From: AP-15 sp963703665
Lineage (GTDB): Bacteria; Pseudomonadota; Alphaproteobacteria; ATCC43930; CGMCC-115725
Assembly: GCA_963703665.1 (NCBI GenBank)
Contig: CAVPFB010000002.1
Span: forward strand, 186,001 to 250,000
Direction of reading: 5' to 3'
Length of the DNA stretch: 64,000 nucleotides
Translations under genes and position numbers: made by a program
Shown: piece after piece, positions 51,974 to 61,587 of the stretch
How the letters are laid out: each line of letters opens with the position of its first letter
Numbering within the stretch: position 1 is the stretch's first letter
Notes under the pieces: model-generated
The model's input: only the letters and a program-made list of their open reading frames with translations
The model's database searches: none
What the model was told of the DNA's origin: nothing

Positions 51974-52066
51974 GGTCAATCGTCCTCACTGTCATTGTCG
52001 GCGCGCCGGATGGCGCCGCCGCTGTCGTGATCGGCCCGAACAATGTCGGCCGAGCGCCGAAAGCCG

Positions 52067-52956
52067 TCAAGATCGCCGGGCTGGCGCCAACAGGTCGAGC
52101 ACCCGCTCGTCGACGAGCTGGCGCGAACCCTGCGAGCCGATCGGCTGGATGCAGACATGGTCGGCGCCGGCGTCCCAGTGCTGCCTCGATGCGGGCGCGG
52201 ATCGCGGCTTCGTCGCCCCAGGCGACGATCGCGTCGATAAACCGGTCCGACCCGCCGCCGGCGAGGTCGGCATCGGAAAAACCCTGGCCGCGCCAGGCGT
52301 TGACGTAATTTTCGAGCTGCAGATAGTGCGACAGCGCCTCGCGGCGCCGCGCGCCGCGCCGTCGCCGGGTCGGTTTCGAGCAACACCCAGACCTCCGGGC
52401 ACAGCAATTTGCCGGCGCCGAGGATCACGCGCGCCTCGGCGGTGTGCTCGGCCGTCGTGTTGTAGGGGTGCGCGCCGTCGGCGAGTTCGCGCCGACAGCT
52501 TCATCATCCTCGGCCCGAGTGCCGCGACCACGGTCGGCGGGGTCTCGCGCGGCGGCGGCGCCTGATAGGGCGCCTCGCGCATCGCCTTGAGATAGGCGCG
52601 CATCGTCGCGACCGGCTTGCCGTAGGTGTGGCCGCGCAGCCCCTCGACCATCGGCCGATGCGACACGCCGACGCCGAGCAGAAAGCGGCCGTCCGACTGC
52701 TCGGCCAGTGCCCGCTGGCCGTTCGCCATCGCCATCGGGTCGCGGGCATAGATGTTGGCGATGCCGGTGGCGACGATCAGCCTCTGCGTGTTGGCGAGCA
52801 GCCACGACGGACATGCACCAGCGCATTGCGCCCGCGGCTCTCGGGCAGCCACAGCGCGCCGTAGCCCCAGGCTTCGACCCGCTTGGCGAAGGCCGCCGCC
52901 GCCGCCGCGGTCATCCGGTCCATCGACACCCAAACCCCGAGCTTGCCCAGTTCCAT
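52067..52956 (-). CDS. LLM-class F420-dependent oxidoreductase, frame broken about four times
   Basis: Luciferase-like flavin/F420 oxidoreductase, about 296 residues when stitched: MELGKLGVWVSMDRMTAAAA, GYGALWLPESRGRNALVH, WLLANTQRLIVATGIANIYA, FLLGVGVSHRPMVEGLRGH, PTVVAALGPRMMKLSA, GAHPYNTTAEHTAEAR, HWDAGADHVCIQPIGSQG. Breaks lie near 52805, 52490, 52350 and 52175; three fit single insertions (c, c, a). The GVSHRPMVEG and GPRMMKLSA text matches the TIGR03620-type subgroup. Whether F420 is the cofactor cannot be seen. Confidence 0.75.
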
Positions 52957-53051
52957 CGCCGACCCCCGTGCCCATTCCCGTGCCGACGAGACGCGGCGCC
53001 AGTGTGAATGGCGAACGCAGCCGGCGTCCAGACCAGCTCCCTCCGCCCCGC

Positions 53052-54200
53052 TCAGAGGGTCAGCGCCGGCAGGTCGATCCAGCGCCGCTCGCGGTCGCTC
53101 CGATAACAGGCCTCGGCGAGCTGCACGCCCTTGGCGCCTTCGACGAGCGGCGACGGAAACGGCCCGTCCTCGGCGACATGGCGCAGAAACAATTCCCAGC
53201 CGGCGCGATAGCTGCTGCGGAACGGCTCGATTTCCGGCATCTCCTGCCACTGCTCGTCGAACACCATCGTCTGCGGGCGCTCGGCATCAAAGAACGGCTT
53301 TGGCGTCGCGAGGAGCGGCTGGATAAAGCAGCGGTGCAGCCCGCACACCGCCGAGCCCAAGCTGCCGTCGACCTGGATCTGCAGCAGATCGTCGCGCTTG
53401 ACCCGGCTCGCCCAGGACGAGCTGACCTGCGCCAACACTCCGCCCGCGAGCTCGAAAGTGGCAACGGCGTGGTCCTCGACATCGACGGCGTAGGGCTTAC
53501 CGCCCTCGTCGCGGCGCGTCGGGATCGCCGTCGTGCAGCGGCACGAGACCGAGCTGATCTCGCCTAGGAGCCGGTCGAAGACATAGCGCCAATGGGCGAA
53601 CATATCGAGGACGAGGCCGCCGCCGGTCTCGCGCCGATAGTTCCAGCTCGGCCGCTGCGCCGGATAGAGCTCGCCGTCGAACACCCACCAGCCAAAATCG
53701 AGCCGCACCGACAATACCCGGCCGAAAAAGCCGGACTGGCAGAGCTTCGCCATCTTGCGCAGACCGGGCAGAAACAATTTGTCCTGGACGACGCCGTTCT
53801 TCAGGCCGGCGCGTTCGGCGCGGCGCGCCAGGTCGAGCGCTTCGTCCAAGGTCGGCGCGATCGGCTTTTCGAGATAGAGGTGCTTGCCGGCGGTGATCGC
53901 CGCGGCGGCGCGCTGCGGCCGGCCGCCGGTTGCGGTCGCATCGAAATAGATCGCGATATCGCGGTCGGCGAGACACGCGTCACGATCGGTGCTCCATTTG
54001 AGGCCACCCTGCGCCGCCGCCAGCGCCGCGAGTTTCTGCGGGTTGCGGCCGAGCAATACCGGCTCCGGCACGAGACGCTCGCCATTGCCGAGCGGCAGTC
54101 CGCCCTCGCCGCGGATCGCCATCAGCGAGCGCAGATGCTGGGTCGTGCCGAGCCGCCCGGTGGCGCCCTCGACGACGATGCCGATCGTGCGTGTGGTCAT
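53052..54200 (-). CDS. Gfo/Idh/MocA family oxidoreductase
   Basis: NAD(P)-dependent sugar or polyol-type dehydrogenase, 382 residues, intact. The Rossmann start GIVVEGATGRLGTTQHL differs slightly from the usual G-x-G-x-x-G. The signature AGKHLYLEKPIAPTLDEALD carries the catalytic Lys. The C-terminal domain includes GGGLVLDMFAHWRYVF. ATG 54200. The substrate is unknown; it sits among an LLM oxidoreductase, an aminotransferase and an MlrC-like gene. Confidence 0.9.
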   Translation of the reverse strand: MTTRTIGIVVEGATGRLGTTQHLRSLMAIRGEGGLPLGNGERLVPEPVLLGRNPQKLAALAAAQGGLKWSTDRDACLADRDIAIYFDATATGGRPQRAAAAITAGKHLYLEKPIAPTLDEALDLARRAERAGLKNGVVQDKLFLPGLRKMAKLCQSGFFGRVLSVRLDFGWWVFDGELYPAQRPSWNYRRETGGGLVLDMFAHWRYVFDRLLGEISSVSCRCTTAIPTRRDEGGKPYAVDVEDHAVATFELAGGVLAQVSSSWASRVKRDDLLQIQVDGSLGSAVCGLHRCFIQPLLATPKPFFDAERPQTMVFDEQWQEMPEIEPFRSSYRAGWELFLRHVAEDGPFPSPLVEGAKGVQLAEACYRSDRERRWIDLPALTL

Positions 54201-54224
54201 GCCAGGGCTCCGCTCGACTGCCCG

Positions 54225-54309
54225 CCCTCACCCGCCTCGCTGCGCTCAGCCCTCTCTCCCGCAATGCGGGAGAGGCGGGACCCAGCCCGAAGGGATGGGT
54301 GGGTGAGGG
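54225..54309. repeat. Palindromic intergenic repeat with ccctcaccc ends
   Basis: ccctcaccc (54225-54233) and gggtgaggg (54301-54309) enclose an inner hairpin (ctctcccgcaatgcgggagag, 54252-54272). This is a compact dispersed-repeat type element in the gap between the Gfo/Idh gene and the aminotransferase. It may serve as a terminator or processing site. Confidence 0.7.
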
Positions 54310-54346
54310 TCGAGGTCGGTTCGCATGGCGAAAGCGGCCGGGAGGC

Positions 54347-55697
54347 TCACCCGGTAGCGGCGAGGATCGCCTCGCGCAGGATCTCGGGGATCCGGTCGAT
54401 GGTGTCGGTTGGGGTCATCAGCGGCGGGGCCACGCAGATCGTGTCGCCGATCGGCGGGTCGGCGCTGCCCGCGCGCAGCCGCGGCAAGAGGCCGCGCGCC
54501 ATCGCCTCGCGGGTGATCTTCGGCCCGAGCCCGAGTGCCGGCGCCTTGGTGCCCTTGTCCTTCACCAGCTCGACCCCGCACATCATGCCGATGCCGCGCA
54601 CATCGCCGACCGCCGGCAGGTCGCGCAGCCCTTCGAGACCCGCGAGCAGCCGCTTGCCGATGACCGCGGCGCGCTCGACCAGCCCCTCCTCCTCGATGAT
54701 CTCGACATTGCGCAGGCCCACGGCACAGCACACCGGATGCCCGGAATAGGTCGCGGCGTGCATGAATTTGCGGTCGGCGGGCGCGCTCTCGATCGCCTCG
54801 TGCACCTGTTTCGAGGCGATGACCCCGCCCAACGGCAGATAGCCGCTCGTCACACCCTTGGCGAACGAGACGAGGTCGGGCTCGACCCCCCAATGGCCGA
54901 GCGCGAACCAGCGTCCGGTGCGGCCGAACCCGGTGATGACCTCGTCGGCGATCAACAGGATGTGGTGGCGATCGCAGATCTCGCGCAGCAGCGGAAAATA
55001 AGAGGGCGGCGGCACCATGACCCCGCCCGCACCCATGACCGGCTCGGCGATCACTGCGGCGACGGTGTCCGGCACCTTCGGCCAGGATCGCCTGCTCGAC
55101 CGCCTCGGCCGCACCGGCGCCAGGCTCGGCGTTGCCCTGCCAGCGATAGGCGTAGGGCGGCGGCACCTGGATGAAGCCGGGGATCAGCGGCCCGAACATC
55201 TTGTGGTAGGCGGCCATGCCGGTGGCGCTCATCGCCGCCATCGTCACCCCGTGATAGGCGTGGATGCGCGAGATGATCTTGGTCTTGCCGGGCTTGTCCT
55301 TGACCTTCCAGTAATAGCGGGCGAATTTGAACGCGGATTCATTGGATTCCGCGCCGGCGGTGGTGAAATAGACCGCGGCGGAGTTCGCGTAGGCGTGGCC
55401 GACGATCTTTTCGGCGAGCCGCACCGCCGGTTCGTTGGTGGCGCCGATATAGGCCGAGGCGAAGGCGATGCGGCGCATCTGGGCGGCCGCGGCGTCGGCG
55501 AGCTCGCCCCTGCCGTGGCCGACGTTGACGTTCCACAGCCCCGACAGGCTGTCGATGTATTGGCGGCCATCGGCGTCGTACAGCATCGCGCCCTTGCCCT
55601 CGACGACGACCAGCGGCTGGCGGTGATCATCGGGATGGTGCAGCGGGTGAACCAGATAGCGCCGGTCGTTCTCGATCAGCTGGGTGGTGCCGTCCAT
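54347..55697 (-). CDS. Class III (omega) aminotransferase, frame broken once
   Basis: PLP enzyme of about 450 residues. Text: YDADGRQYIDSLSGLWNVNV, AAVYFTTAGAESNESAFKFA, SRIHAYHGVTMAAMSATGM, LLIADEVITGFGRTGRWFAL, and PLP lysine in VSFAKGVTSGYLPLGG. The frame breaks near 55078 (one extra base around gaaggtgccggac), after which DTVAAVIAEPVMGAGGVM continues. ATG 55697, stop at 54347. The amino donor is unknown; taurine/pyruvate or beta-alanine type is plausible. Confidence 0.88.
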
Positions 55698-55964
55698 GTC
55701 CTGCTCCTCGAACGCGTGCCTCTCGCCGACACCCTAGCCGCGGCGCCCATGCCGCGACAACCGCGCCGTTGCCGTCGCTCGGCGGGCGGCTCCGCTTGCC
55801 CGGTCCGGCTCCGATCGCCCGACCCCAAATCATCGCCGGACAGCGGGCGAGCTCATCAACCGATTTCCGCTTGCTTAAAGACCCGCCGCTGCGCCAGCAT
55901 GCGCCGGCTTTTCGGACAAGCCGGTCGAGCCTGCAGGCGATCGGCCAAAATACCAGGAGGAAAC

Positions 55965-56192
55965 GTGACACGACCCCGCGCTGCCGATGATTTCGCGACG
56001 ATCCATGCACGCCTGGAGGAGCTGCGCCGCGAGCGCGACCAGGCGGCAAAGCAGGATGGCCCGGGCGATGACGGTTCGGATCGAATGGGCGGAAGGCTGC
56101 TCGGCACTGCCGAAGGTCGCCAGCGGCCCGAACGAAACGGCTGGCTGACGGTCTCGGCCGGCCGCCGCAACAGCCCGGGACGAGCACACTAG
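55965..56192 (+). CDS. Small hydrophilic protein, 75 residues
   Basis: GTG 55965 preceded 5 bases away by aggagg, an excellent site. The protein begins MTRPRAADDFATIHARLEEL and continues with a charged helix (RRERDQAAKQDG), then a Gly/Arg-rich tail. I recall similar short stand-alone hypotheticals in alphaproteobacteria but no function. It runs convergent with the MlrC-like gene. The 267 bases before it (55698-55964) hold nothing else I can identify. Confidence 0.55.
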   Translation: MTRPRAADDFATIHARLEELRRERDQAAKQDGPGDDGSDRMGGRLLGTAEGRQRPERNGWLTVSAGRRNSPGRAH

Positions 56193-56198
56193 CAGGGG

Positions 56199-57694
56199 TC
56201 AGCGGTTTGGCCGGTCGAGCGGGTAGATCGGGCGTCTGACCTTCCGGAAATTGAGCTGCCCGTAATCCGAGGTGCACACCCCCACCCCGGCACAGTCGAC
56301 GACGGCGCTCGCCAGCTTGCCCAGCCCCGCCCGCCAATGGATGCGGCTCTTCAGCATGACATAGCGCTTTTGCGTCGGGTCGATGCCGAGAGCCAGCAGA
56401 CAGTTCAGATCGGAAGGCTCGACATGGCGCGAGATCAGCACGATCTCGACCGTGCCGGTATCGAGCACCACCGCCGGCCCCATATCCATCGCGACGCCGC
56501 GCCCCATCGGGCCGCGGTTTTTGTACCGCCCGTTGGAGATCGTCTTGACCCGGCCGGTCACGCTCAAGGGCGGGCTCGGTTCCGGGATCGCCGGCATCGC
56601 GATCTTGCCGCCGATCGACAAATTCACTTGCGCGCCGATGCCGGCGGCGATCGCCTGCTGCACCGCTTCGGGGTCGTAGATCGCGAAAGCGGCCACGTCG
56701 GCGAGACCCTGGCGCAGGATCTCGGCCAATACGACGGTCGTGTCCATCGTCCCGCCCGAGGCGCAATTGTCGTAATGGTCGAGCAATACGACCGGACCTT
56801 CGCCCGGCTGCGGCGGCGGCATCGCTTTGGCGCGGGCGACCGATTCTTGCAGTGGCTCGATCTGGTAGACGAAGGCTTCGCGCTCGACCCAGGCGCGGTC
56901 GAGCAGCTCGTCGCGCAGCCGTTCGGCCAATCTCGCGATCGCCGTCGGTGACCACCACAGCCGAGAGCCCGGCATTGGCGATGTCGGCGTGCGGAAAGCC
57001 GGTAAAGAGGCTGGCGGCCAGGGCGCCCTCGGCGGTCATCGCCGCGCAGCGATGCTGCAATTCCCGGTTCGGATGGTCGTCGGTGCCCTGGCGCATGACA
57101 TGCGGCAGCATCGGCTGATTGCCCCAGGCCATCACCGGCCGGACCTCACGGCGGATCGCGCGCAGCAGGATCTCGCCGGCGAGCCGCGCGGTCTCGTAAG
57201 TGTCGACATGCGGGTAGGTGCGGTAGCCGGTGACGACGGTCGCATTGGCGACGATCTCGTCGTAGAGGTTGGCATGCATGTCGAGCGAAACCGCGATTGG
57301 GGTCGCCGGGTCGATCGCGCGCAGCCGCTTCAGGAATTGCCCCTCGCCGTCCTCGAGGCTTTGCGTCACCATCGCGCCGTGCAGATCGAGCATGATGCCG
57401 TCGAACCCGCCCCTTTCGACCGCGGCGCAGATGCAGTCGGTGATCTCGGTATAGGCGGCGTCCTCGACCGGCCCGCTCGGCGGCGCGCCCGGCGGCGATC
57501 GGCAATACGATTTCCGCTCCCTCGCGCTGCGCCAGATCGAGATAGGCGCCGAGCCCGGTGCCGGTGCCGCGATAGGCGCGGGTCGCCGCCTCGCCATAAA
57601 GCGGACCCGGCCCATGCCCAAACCGCGCCAGCGGCGTCGGCACCGGCGAAAAGGTGTTGGTCTCGTGCTTCATCATCGCGATCAACAGGCGCAT
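56199..57694 (-). CDS. M81 (MlrC-like) metallopeptidase, frame broken twice
   Basis: Zinc amidohydrolase family named after microcystinase C; most members have unknown substrates. About 498 residues when stitched: MRLLIAMMKHETNTFSPVPT, GFDGIMLDLHGAMVTQSLED, IAVSLDMHANLYDEIVANAT, DHYDNCASGGTMDTTVVLAE, RGVAMDMGPAVVLDTGTV, LRRPIYPLD-type ending. Breaks lie near 57490 (extra g in a ggg run) and 56945; both fit +1. ATG 57694. Confidence 0.82.
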
Positions 57695-57748
57695 GTCGAA
57701 ACCTCCATGGCTCGGACGGTTATGTCCCTTCTGGACGCAGGCCGCAAT

Positions 57749-57768
57749 TATGGCTACATCTATGGCTA
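57749..57768 (+). promoter_or_regulatory. Direct repeats, probable operator of the Phd-VapC pair
   Basis: tatggcta occurs at 57749-57756 and again at 57761-57768, 12 bases apart and about 20 bases before the antitoxin start codon. Spacing near one helical turn suits binding of a Phd-type antitoxin dimer or tetramer for autoregulation. Confidence 0.5.
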
Positions 57769-57788
57769 TAAACCGAGGAGATCTTGCC

Positions 57789-58037
57789 GTGACCGCCTAC
57801 AGCGTCGCCGACGCCAAGAACAGTCTTCCGAAGCTGATCGACCGGGCGCTTCAGGGCGAGGAGGTCGTCATTACGCGCCATGGCAAGCCGGTCGCCGAGC
57901 TGAAGTCTTTGAAACAGCCGCCCGCGCCCTCCAAGGGAACGTACGAGTGGCTGCGCTCGCGCCGAGATGCTCGCCCCGGCGTTGGCCTGACTTCGGTGGA
58001 GATTCTGGACCTGCTCTACGAGCCGGAGGATTGTTGA
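57789..58037 (+). CDS. Phd/YefM-type antitoxin
   Basis: 82 residues. Text MTAYSVADAKNSLPKLIDRA, GEEVVITRHGKPVAELKSL is the Phd/YefM DNA-binding fold; the C-terminus (EILDLLYEPEDC) would wrap the toxin. GTG 57789 has gaggag 9 bases upstream; ATG 57759 is an in-frame alternative. The stop overlaps the toxin start (TTGA), so the two are coupled. Confidence 0.88.
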   Translation: MTAYSVADAKNSLPKLIDRALQGEEVVITRHGKPVAELKSLKQPPAPSKGTYEWLRSRRDARPGVGLTSVEILDLLYEPEDC

Positions 58038-58465
58038 CCTGTTATCTCGATTCCAGCGTCGTGCTCCCGACCTTGGTCAAAGAGCCCGCGAGTGCTGCGG
58101 TTGACGCCTTCATGTCAACGGTCAAGCAGGAATTGCTGGTCAGCGACTTCGCGGCCGCCGAGGTGGCCTCGGCGTTGTCGCGGCTGGTTCGGATAGGGCG
58201 CCTTCAGGCAAGCGAAGGGGCGGCGTGCTTGACCGATTTCGACGTATGGCGAGCAGCGATGACCACGACGGCGGAAATCCATGCCGCCGATGTTCGCCTG
58301 GCCGGCGCGTATGTCCGGCGGTTCGATCTCGAGCTGCGTGCGCCCGACGCGCTGCACGTCGCGATCGCCCGCCGTCTTGACGCGGCATTGGTGACGCTCG
58401 ACCGGAGAATGGCGGCGGCGGCAGTCGAATTGGGGGTCACGGTCGAAACACTCGCGTCGAGCTGA
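58034..58465 (+). CDS. VapC-type PIN-domain ribonuclease toxin
   Basis: 143 residues, TTG start at 58034. PIN acidic residues: Asp in CYLDSSVVLPTLV, Glu in DFAAAEVASALSRLV, Asp in LRAPDALHVAIARRL and Asp in LVTLDRRM. Partner of the upstream Phd-type antitoxin. Substrate RNA unknown. The complete catalytic set suggests an active module. Confidence 0.88.
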   Translation: MTCYLDSSVVLPTLVKEPASAAVDAFMSTVKQELLVSDFAAAEVASALSRLVRIGRLQASEGAACLTDFDVWRAAMTTTAEIHAADVRLAGAYVRRFDLELRAPDALHVAIARRLDAALVTLDRRMAAAAVELGVTVETLASS

Positions 58466-58479
58466 TCGGAGCGGACGAA

Positions 58480-59310
58480 ATGGCGGATGGGCCGAACGCT
58501 GTCGAAGACCATTACACGAGCCATGATCTCGGTGCGGTGATCCTCGACGCGCTGCGAGGGATGGGCAAGGACATCGACCACCTGACCCCGGACGATCTGG
58601 CGCCGGTCGATGAATTCCACGGCGGCCAGCGCCCGGCGACGATCCGGCTCGCCGACCTGCTCGGACTGACCGGGGCAGAGCGTGTGCTCGATGTCGGCTC
58701 AGGGCTCGGCGGGCCGTCGCGATTCCTCGCGTCGCGCTATGGGGTCCGCGTCAGCGGCGTTGATCTGACCGCCGAATTCGTCCGCGTCGCCGACATGCTG
58801 ACCCGCCGCACCGGGCTCGACGGCCTGGTTGATTATCGCCAGGGCGATGCGCTCGACCTGCCCTTCGAGGATGCGACTTTCGATGTGGTCTGGTCGCAGA
58901 ATGCGGCGATGAATATTTCCGACCGCGATCGGCTCTATGGCGAGATGCGGCGGGTGCTGAAACCGGGCGGCAGGCTCGCGCTGCAGGAGGTCGCGGCCGG
59001 GCCGGGCGGCGCCCCGCATTTTCCGGTGCAATGGGCGCGCGAGCCGGCCATCAGCTTTCTGTTCTCCGCCGCCGAGACGCGCGGGATGCTCGAAGCCGCC
59101 GGCTTTCGCGTCGTGACCTGGCAGGACACGACACCCGAGGCCCTCGAATCAGCCTCGCGCCGCACCCGCAGCACCGCAGGCGCCCCACCCCCTCTCGGCA
59201 CCCACCTGATCCTTGGCGACGACTGGCGGGCGATGTTCCGCAACTCCGCCCGCAACCTCGAAGAGCACCGCACCGAACTCTTCAACGCCATCCTCGAACG
59301 CGTCGGCTAG
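58480..59310 (+). CDS. SAM-dependent methyltransferase
   Basis: 276 residues, class I fold. Motif I is VLDVGSGLGGPSRFLASRYG; the following acidic residue is in SGVDLTAEFV; then DALDLPFEDATFDVVWSQNA and RVLKPGGRLALQEV. It is similar to UbiE/sterol or sarcosine-type methyltransferases, but the acceptor is unknown. ATG 58480 is 14 bases after the toxin gene, so it might share its transcript. Confidence 0.88.
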   Translation: MADGPNAVEDHYTSHDLGAVILDALRGMGKDIDHLTPDDLAPVDEFHGGQRPATIRLADLLGLTGAERVLDVGSGLGGPSRFLASRYGVRVSGVDLTAEFVRVADMLTRRTGLDGLVDYRQGDALDLPFEDATFDVVWSQNAAMNISDRDRLYGEMRRVLKPGGRLALQEVAAGPGGAPHFPVQWAREPAISFLFSAAETRGMLEAAGFRVVTWQDTTPEALESASRRTRSTAGAPPPLGTHLILGDDWRAMFRNSARNLEEHRTELFNAILERVG

Positions 59311-59482
59311 CCGCAGGACATTGGCAGGATGGGTGGCTTGATGAAGCAAAGGAAACCAGGCCAGCCGGCCTCGGCATTGGTCGAGTGTCGGACCAGGATG
59401 CCGAGGGCAGAGGCTGGCGGTTTTTTAGCTCCTAATTTTTAGCTCCCAAAAGAACAGGTTTCCTGTCCGTAGTAGGTGCGCA

Positions 59483-59815
59483 ATGAGCGAAGTCGACGAA
59501 GACTTTTTTCTGATGGCGAACCTGTTTCCGGCTGACACCGGGCTGCCGATGGTGGTGTGGGTTTCCGAGCGCGGCCATGCGCGCCATGATGTCCGGGTCA
59601 AGGTCAACCAGGCGCACGGCACGCGGATGTTGCCGGGGAATCTTGCGACCGTCGGGGTGCGGCCGACCCCCCGGCTCATAGCGGGCCGATTGTCGGCGGC
59701 CGACTTGCAGGCGGTCAGCCAGTGGATCCGGCTCAATGAAACCGCGCTGGTCGCCTATTGGGAATATCAGATCAGCACCGCCGGACTAATGCAGCAATTG
59801 CGGCGGCTGCCGTGA
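59483..59815 (+). CDS. Conserved-looking hypothetical protein, 110 residues
   Basis: A soluble 110-residue protein: EDFFLMANLFPADTGLPMVV, VSERGHARHDVRVKVNQAHG, LATVGVRPTPRLIAGRLS, QWIRLNETALVAYWEY. It has no membrane segment or known catalytic motif. I recall similar proteins in rhizobia and relatives, without function. The 172 bases before it (59311-59482) show nothing else. Confidence 0.65.
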   Translation: MSEVDEDFFLMANLFPADTGLPMVVWVSERGHARHDVRVKVNQAHGTRMLPGNLATVGVRPTPRLIAGRLSAADLQAVSQWIRLNETALVAYWEYQISTAGLMQQLRRLP

Positions 59816-59865
59816 CCGATCGATCCCCTCTGGCGCCGGAAGGTTGAGCGCCTTGGCCAGCGTCC

Positions 59866-60669
59866 CTATTCCTGCGGCATCACGTCGAGGCGGACGACGA
59901 GGCCTTCGAGCGAGGGGCTGGGGGCCGGGTAGCGGCGCATGACCAAGGGATCGTGGCCGGGGACGATGTGCTGCGGCGAAGGTGCGGCGGCGCGCAGCGT
60001 GTCGTAGGCGTCGAGCATGTCGCCGATGTTGAAGGCGGCGGTATAGGGGCGGCCCTTTTCCATGTTTTCGTAGTAATGGCTGACATCGGAGGCGAGCACG
60101 ACCCAGCCTCGCCGCGTATGCACGCGCACGAATTGCATGCCGGGCGTGTGGCCGCCGACCGGGTGGATGCTGATCCCCGGCGCCAGCTCGACCGCGCCGT
60201 TGTAGAGCCGCACGCGGCGCGCGAAATTGAGCCGCACGATGCCGACGACATCCTCGACCTCGAACGAGCGGGCGAGGAACGGGTGGCGCATGTAGTGCCC
60301 GGTCGTGTAGTGCAGCTCGGTCTCCTGCAGGTGGAGCTGGGCGGCCGGAAAACGATGAAACGTGCCGACATGGTCGTAGTGCAGGTGGGTCAGGATCACG
60401 TCGGCGACGGTATTGCGGTCGAGGCCAACCAGCGACAGCGCCTCGGCCGGGCAGCGCAGGTGTCGCCTGCCGCGCGCCGCGGCGACCTCTGCGGTAAAGC
60501 CGGTGTCGATCACAAAGCTGCGCTCGGTCCCGATCGCCGCCCAGACGAAATAATCCATCGGCATCGGCCCGTCATGCGGATCGCCGCCGATGAAATGGTC
60601 GGCGCGCCGAGCATCGCGCTCGGCGTAGCGGATCGCAAAGAGCTCGTATTCGGGGAGGTTCGGATCCAT
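59866..60669 (-). CDS. Metallo-beta-lactamase-fold N-acyl homoserine lactonase-like hydrolase
   Basis: 267 residues. Zinc ligands: ILTHLHYDHVGTFHRFP (HxHxDH), GGHTPGMQFVRV, VLASDVSHYYENM and VPGHDPLV, in the order of quorum-quenching lactonases. The lactonase substrate is a family inference, not shown. ATG 60669 (MDPNLPEYEL); a longer frame upstream is atypical. Divergent from the MaoC-like gene with a 92-base shared gap. Confidence 0.85.
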   Translation of the reverse strand: MDPNLPEYELFAIRYAERDARRADHFIGGDPHDGPMPMDYFVWAAIGTERSFVIDTGFTAEVAAARGRRHLRCPAEALSLVGLDRNTVADVILTHLHYDHVGTFHRFPAAQLHLQETELHYTTGHYMRHPFLARSFEVEDVVGIVRLNFARRVRLYNGAVELAPGISIHPVGGHTPGMQFVRVHTRRGWVVLASDVSHYYENMEKGRPYTAAFNIGDMLDAYDTLRAAAPSPQHIVPGHDPLVMRRYPAPSPSLEGLVVRLDVMPQE

Positions 60670-60761
60670 GGCGGCCTCGGAATTGCAGAGGGGATTGCGC
60701 CGGCGCCTATGCGGTGCAAGCCTGTTCCCGCCGCTTATATCCGAGCGCAGGAACCCGAGCC

Positions 60762-61574
60762 ATGACCGAATCCCCATTCGGCCCCTACCCCGTCGCGGCG
60801 TTCAACACCGCCAAGGACAGCGACAACAAGATCCATGACGATGCCGTCGCCCGCCGCTTCGGCTTCGCGGGCGGCCTGGTGCCGGGGGTCGAAATCTACG
60901 CCTATATGACGCACCTGCCGGCCGCGCGCTGGGGCCCGGCCTGGCTCGAGCACGGCACCGCCGAAATCCGGCTCTTAAAGCCGGTCTATGACGGCGACAG
61001 GGTCACCGTCAGCGCGGCCGAAACCGCTGACGGGCTGGATTTGCGAGTGGACAGCCGCGGCGAGCTGTGCGCCACCGGCCGCGCCGCTCTGCCGCAACCG
61101 GCGTCGCCGCCGCCGGCCGCGTTCGCCGACGCCCCGGTTCCGCCGAGACCGCCGGAGAACCGGCCGCCGGCCGACGAGACGACTCTCGCAGTCGGCGCCT
61201 GGTTCGCGATTCACCCGTTCCAAATCGGCGGCGAGGACGCCCGGCAATATCTCGAGGACGTGCGCGAAACCCTACCGCTCTACTCCGCCGAGGGCCTGGT
61301 CCACCCCGGAACGATCCTGCACATCGGCAATTGGGCATTGCGCCACAACGTCGTGCTGGGGCCTTGGATGCATGTCGGCAGCCGGATCGAGCACTTCGCC
61401 GCGGCGCATATCGGCGACGAATTGTCGGCGCGCGCCGTCGTCACGGCGAATTACGAGAAGAAGGGGCACTTGTTTGTCGATCTCGACTTGCTGGTATACG
61501 CCAACCGCACGACGCCGATCGCCCGCATCGCCCACGTCTCGATCTACCGCCCGCGCCAGCTCGCCGCCGCTTAA
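60762..61574 (+). CDS. MaoC/hotdog-like acyl dehydratase-type protein
   Basis: 270 residues. N-terminal text IHDDAVARRFGFAGGLVPGV, EIYAYMTHLP recalls the hydratase motif region of MaoC-type hotdog proteins; a second hotdog half is suggested by VGSRIEHFAAAHIGDELSAR and KGHLFVDLDLLVYANR. A double-hotdog enzyme acting on acyl-CoA is likely, but catalytic residues are not fully clear. ATG 60762. Confidence 0.7.
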   Translation: MTESPFGPYPVAAFNTAKDSDNKIHDDAVARRFGFAGGLVPGVEIYAYMTHLPAARWGPAWLEHGTAEIRLLKPVYDGDRVTVSAAETADGLDLRVDSRGELCATGRAALPQPASPPPAAFADAPVPPRPPENRPPADETTLAVGAWFAIHPFQIGGEDARQYLEDVRETLPLYSAEGLVHPGTILHIGNWALRHNVVLGPWMHVGSRIEHFAAAHIGDELSARAVVTANYEKKGHLFVDLDLLVYANRTTPIARIAHVSIYRPRQLAAA

Positions 61575-61587
61575 GCGCTCCGGAGGA

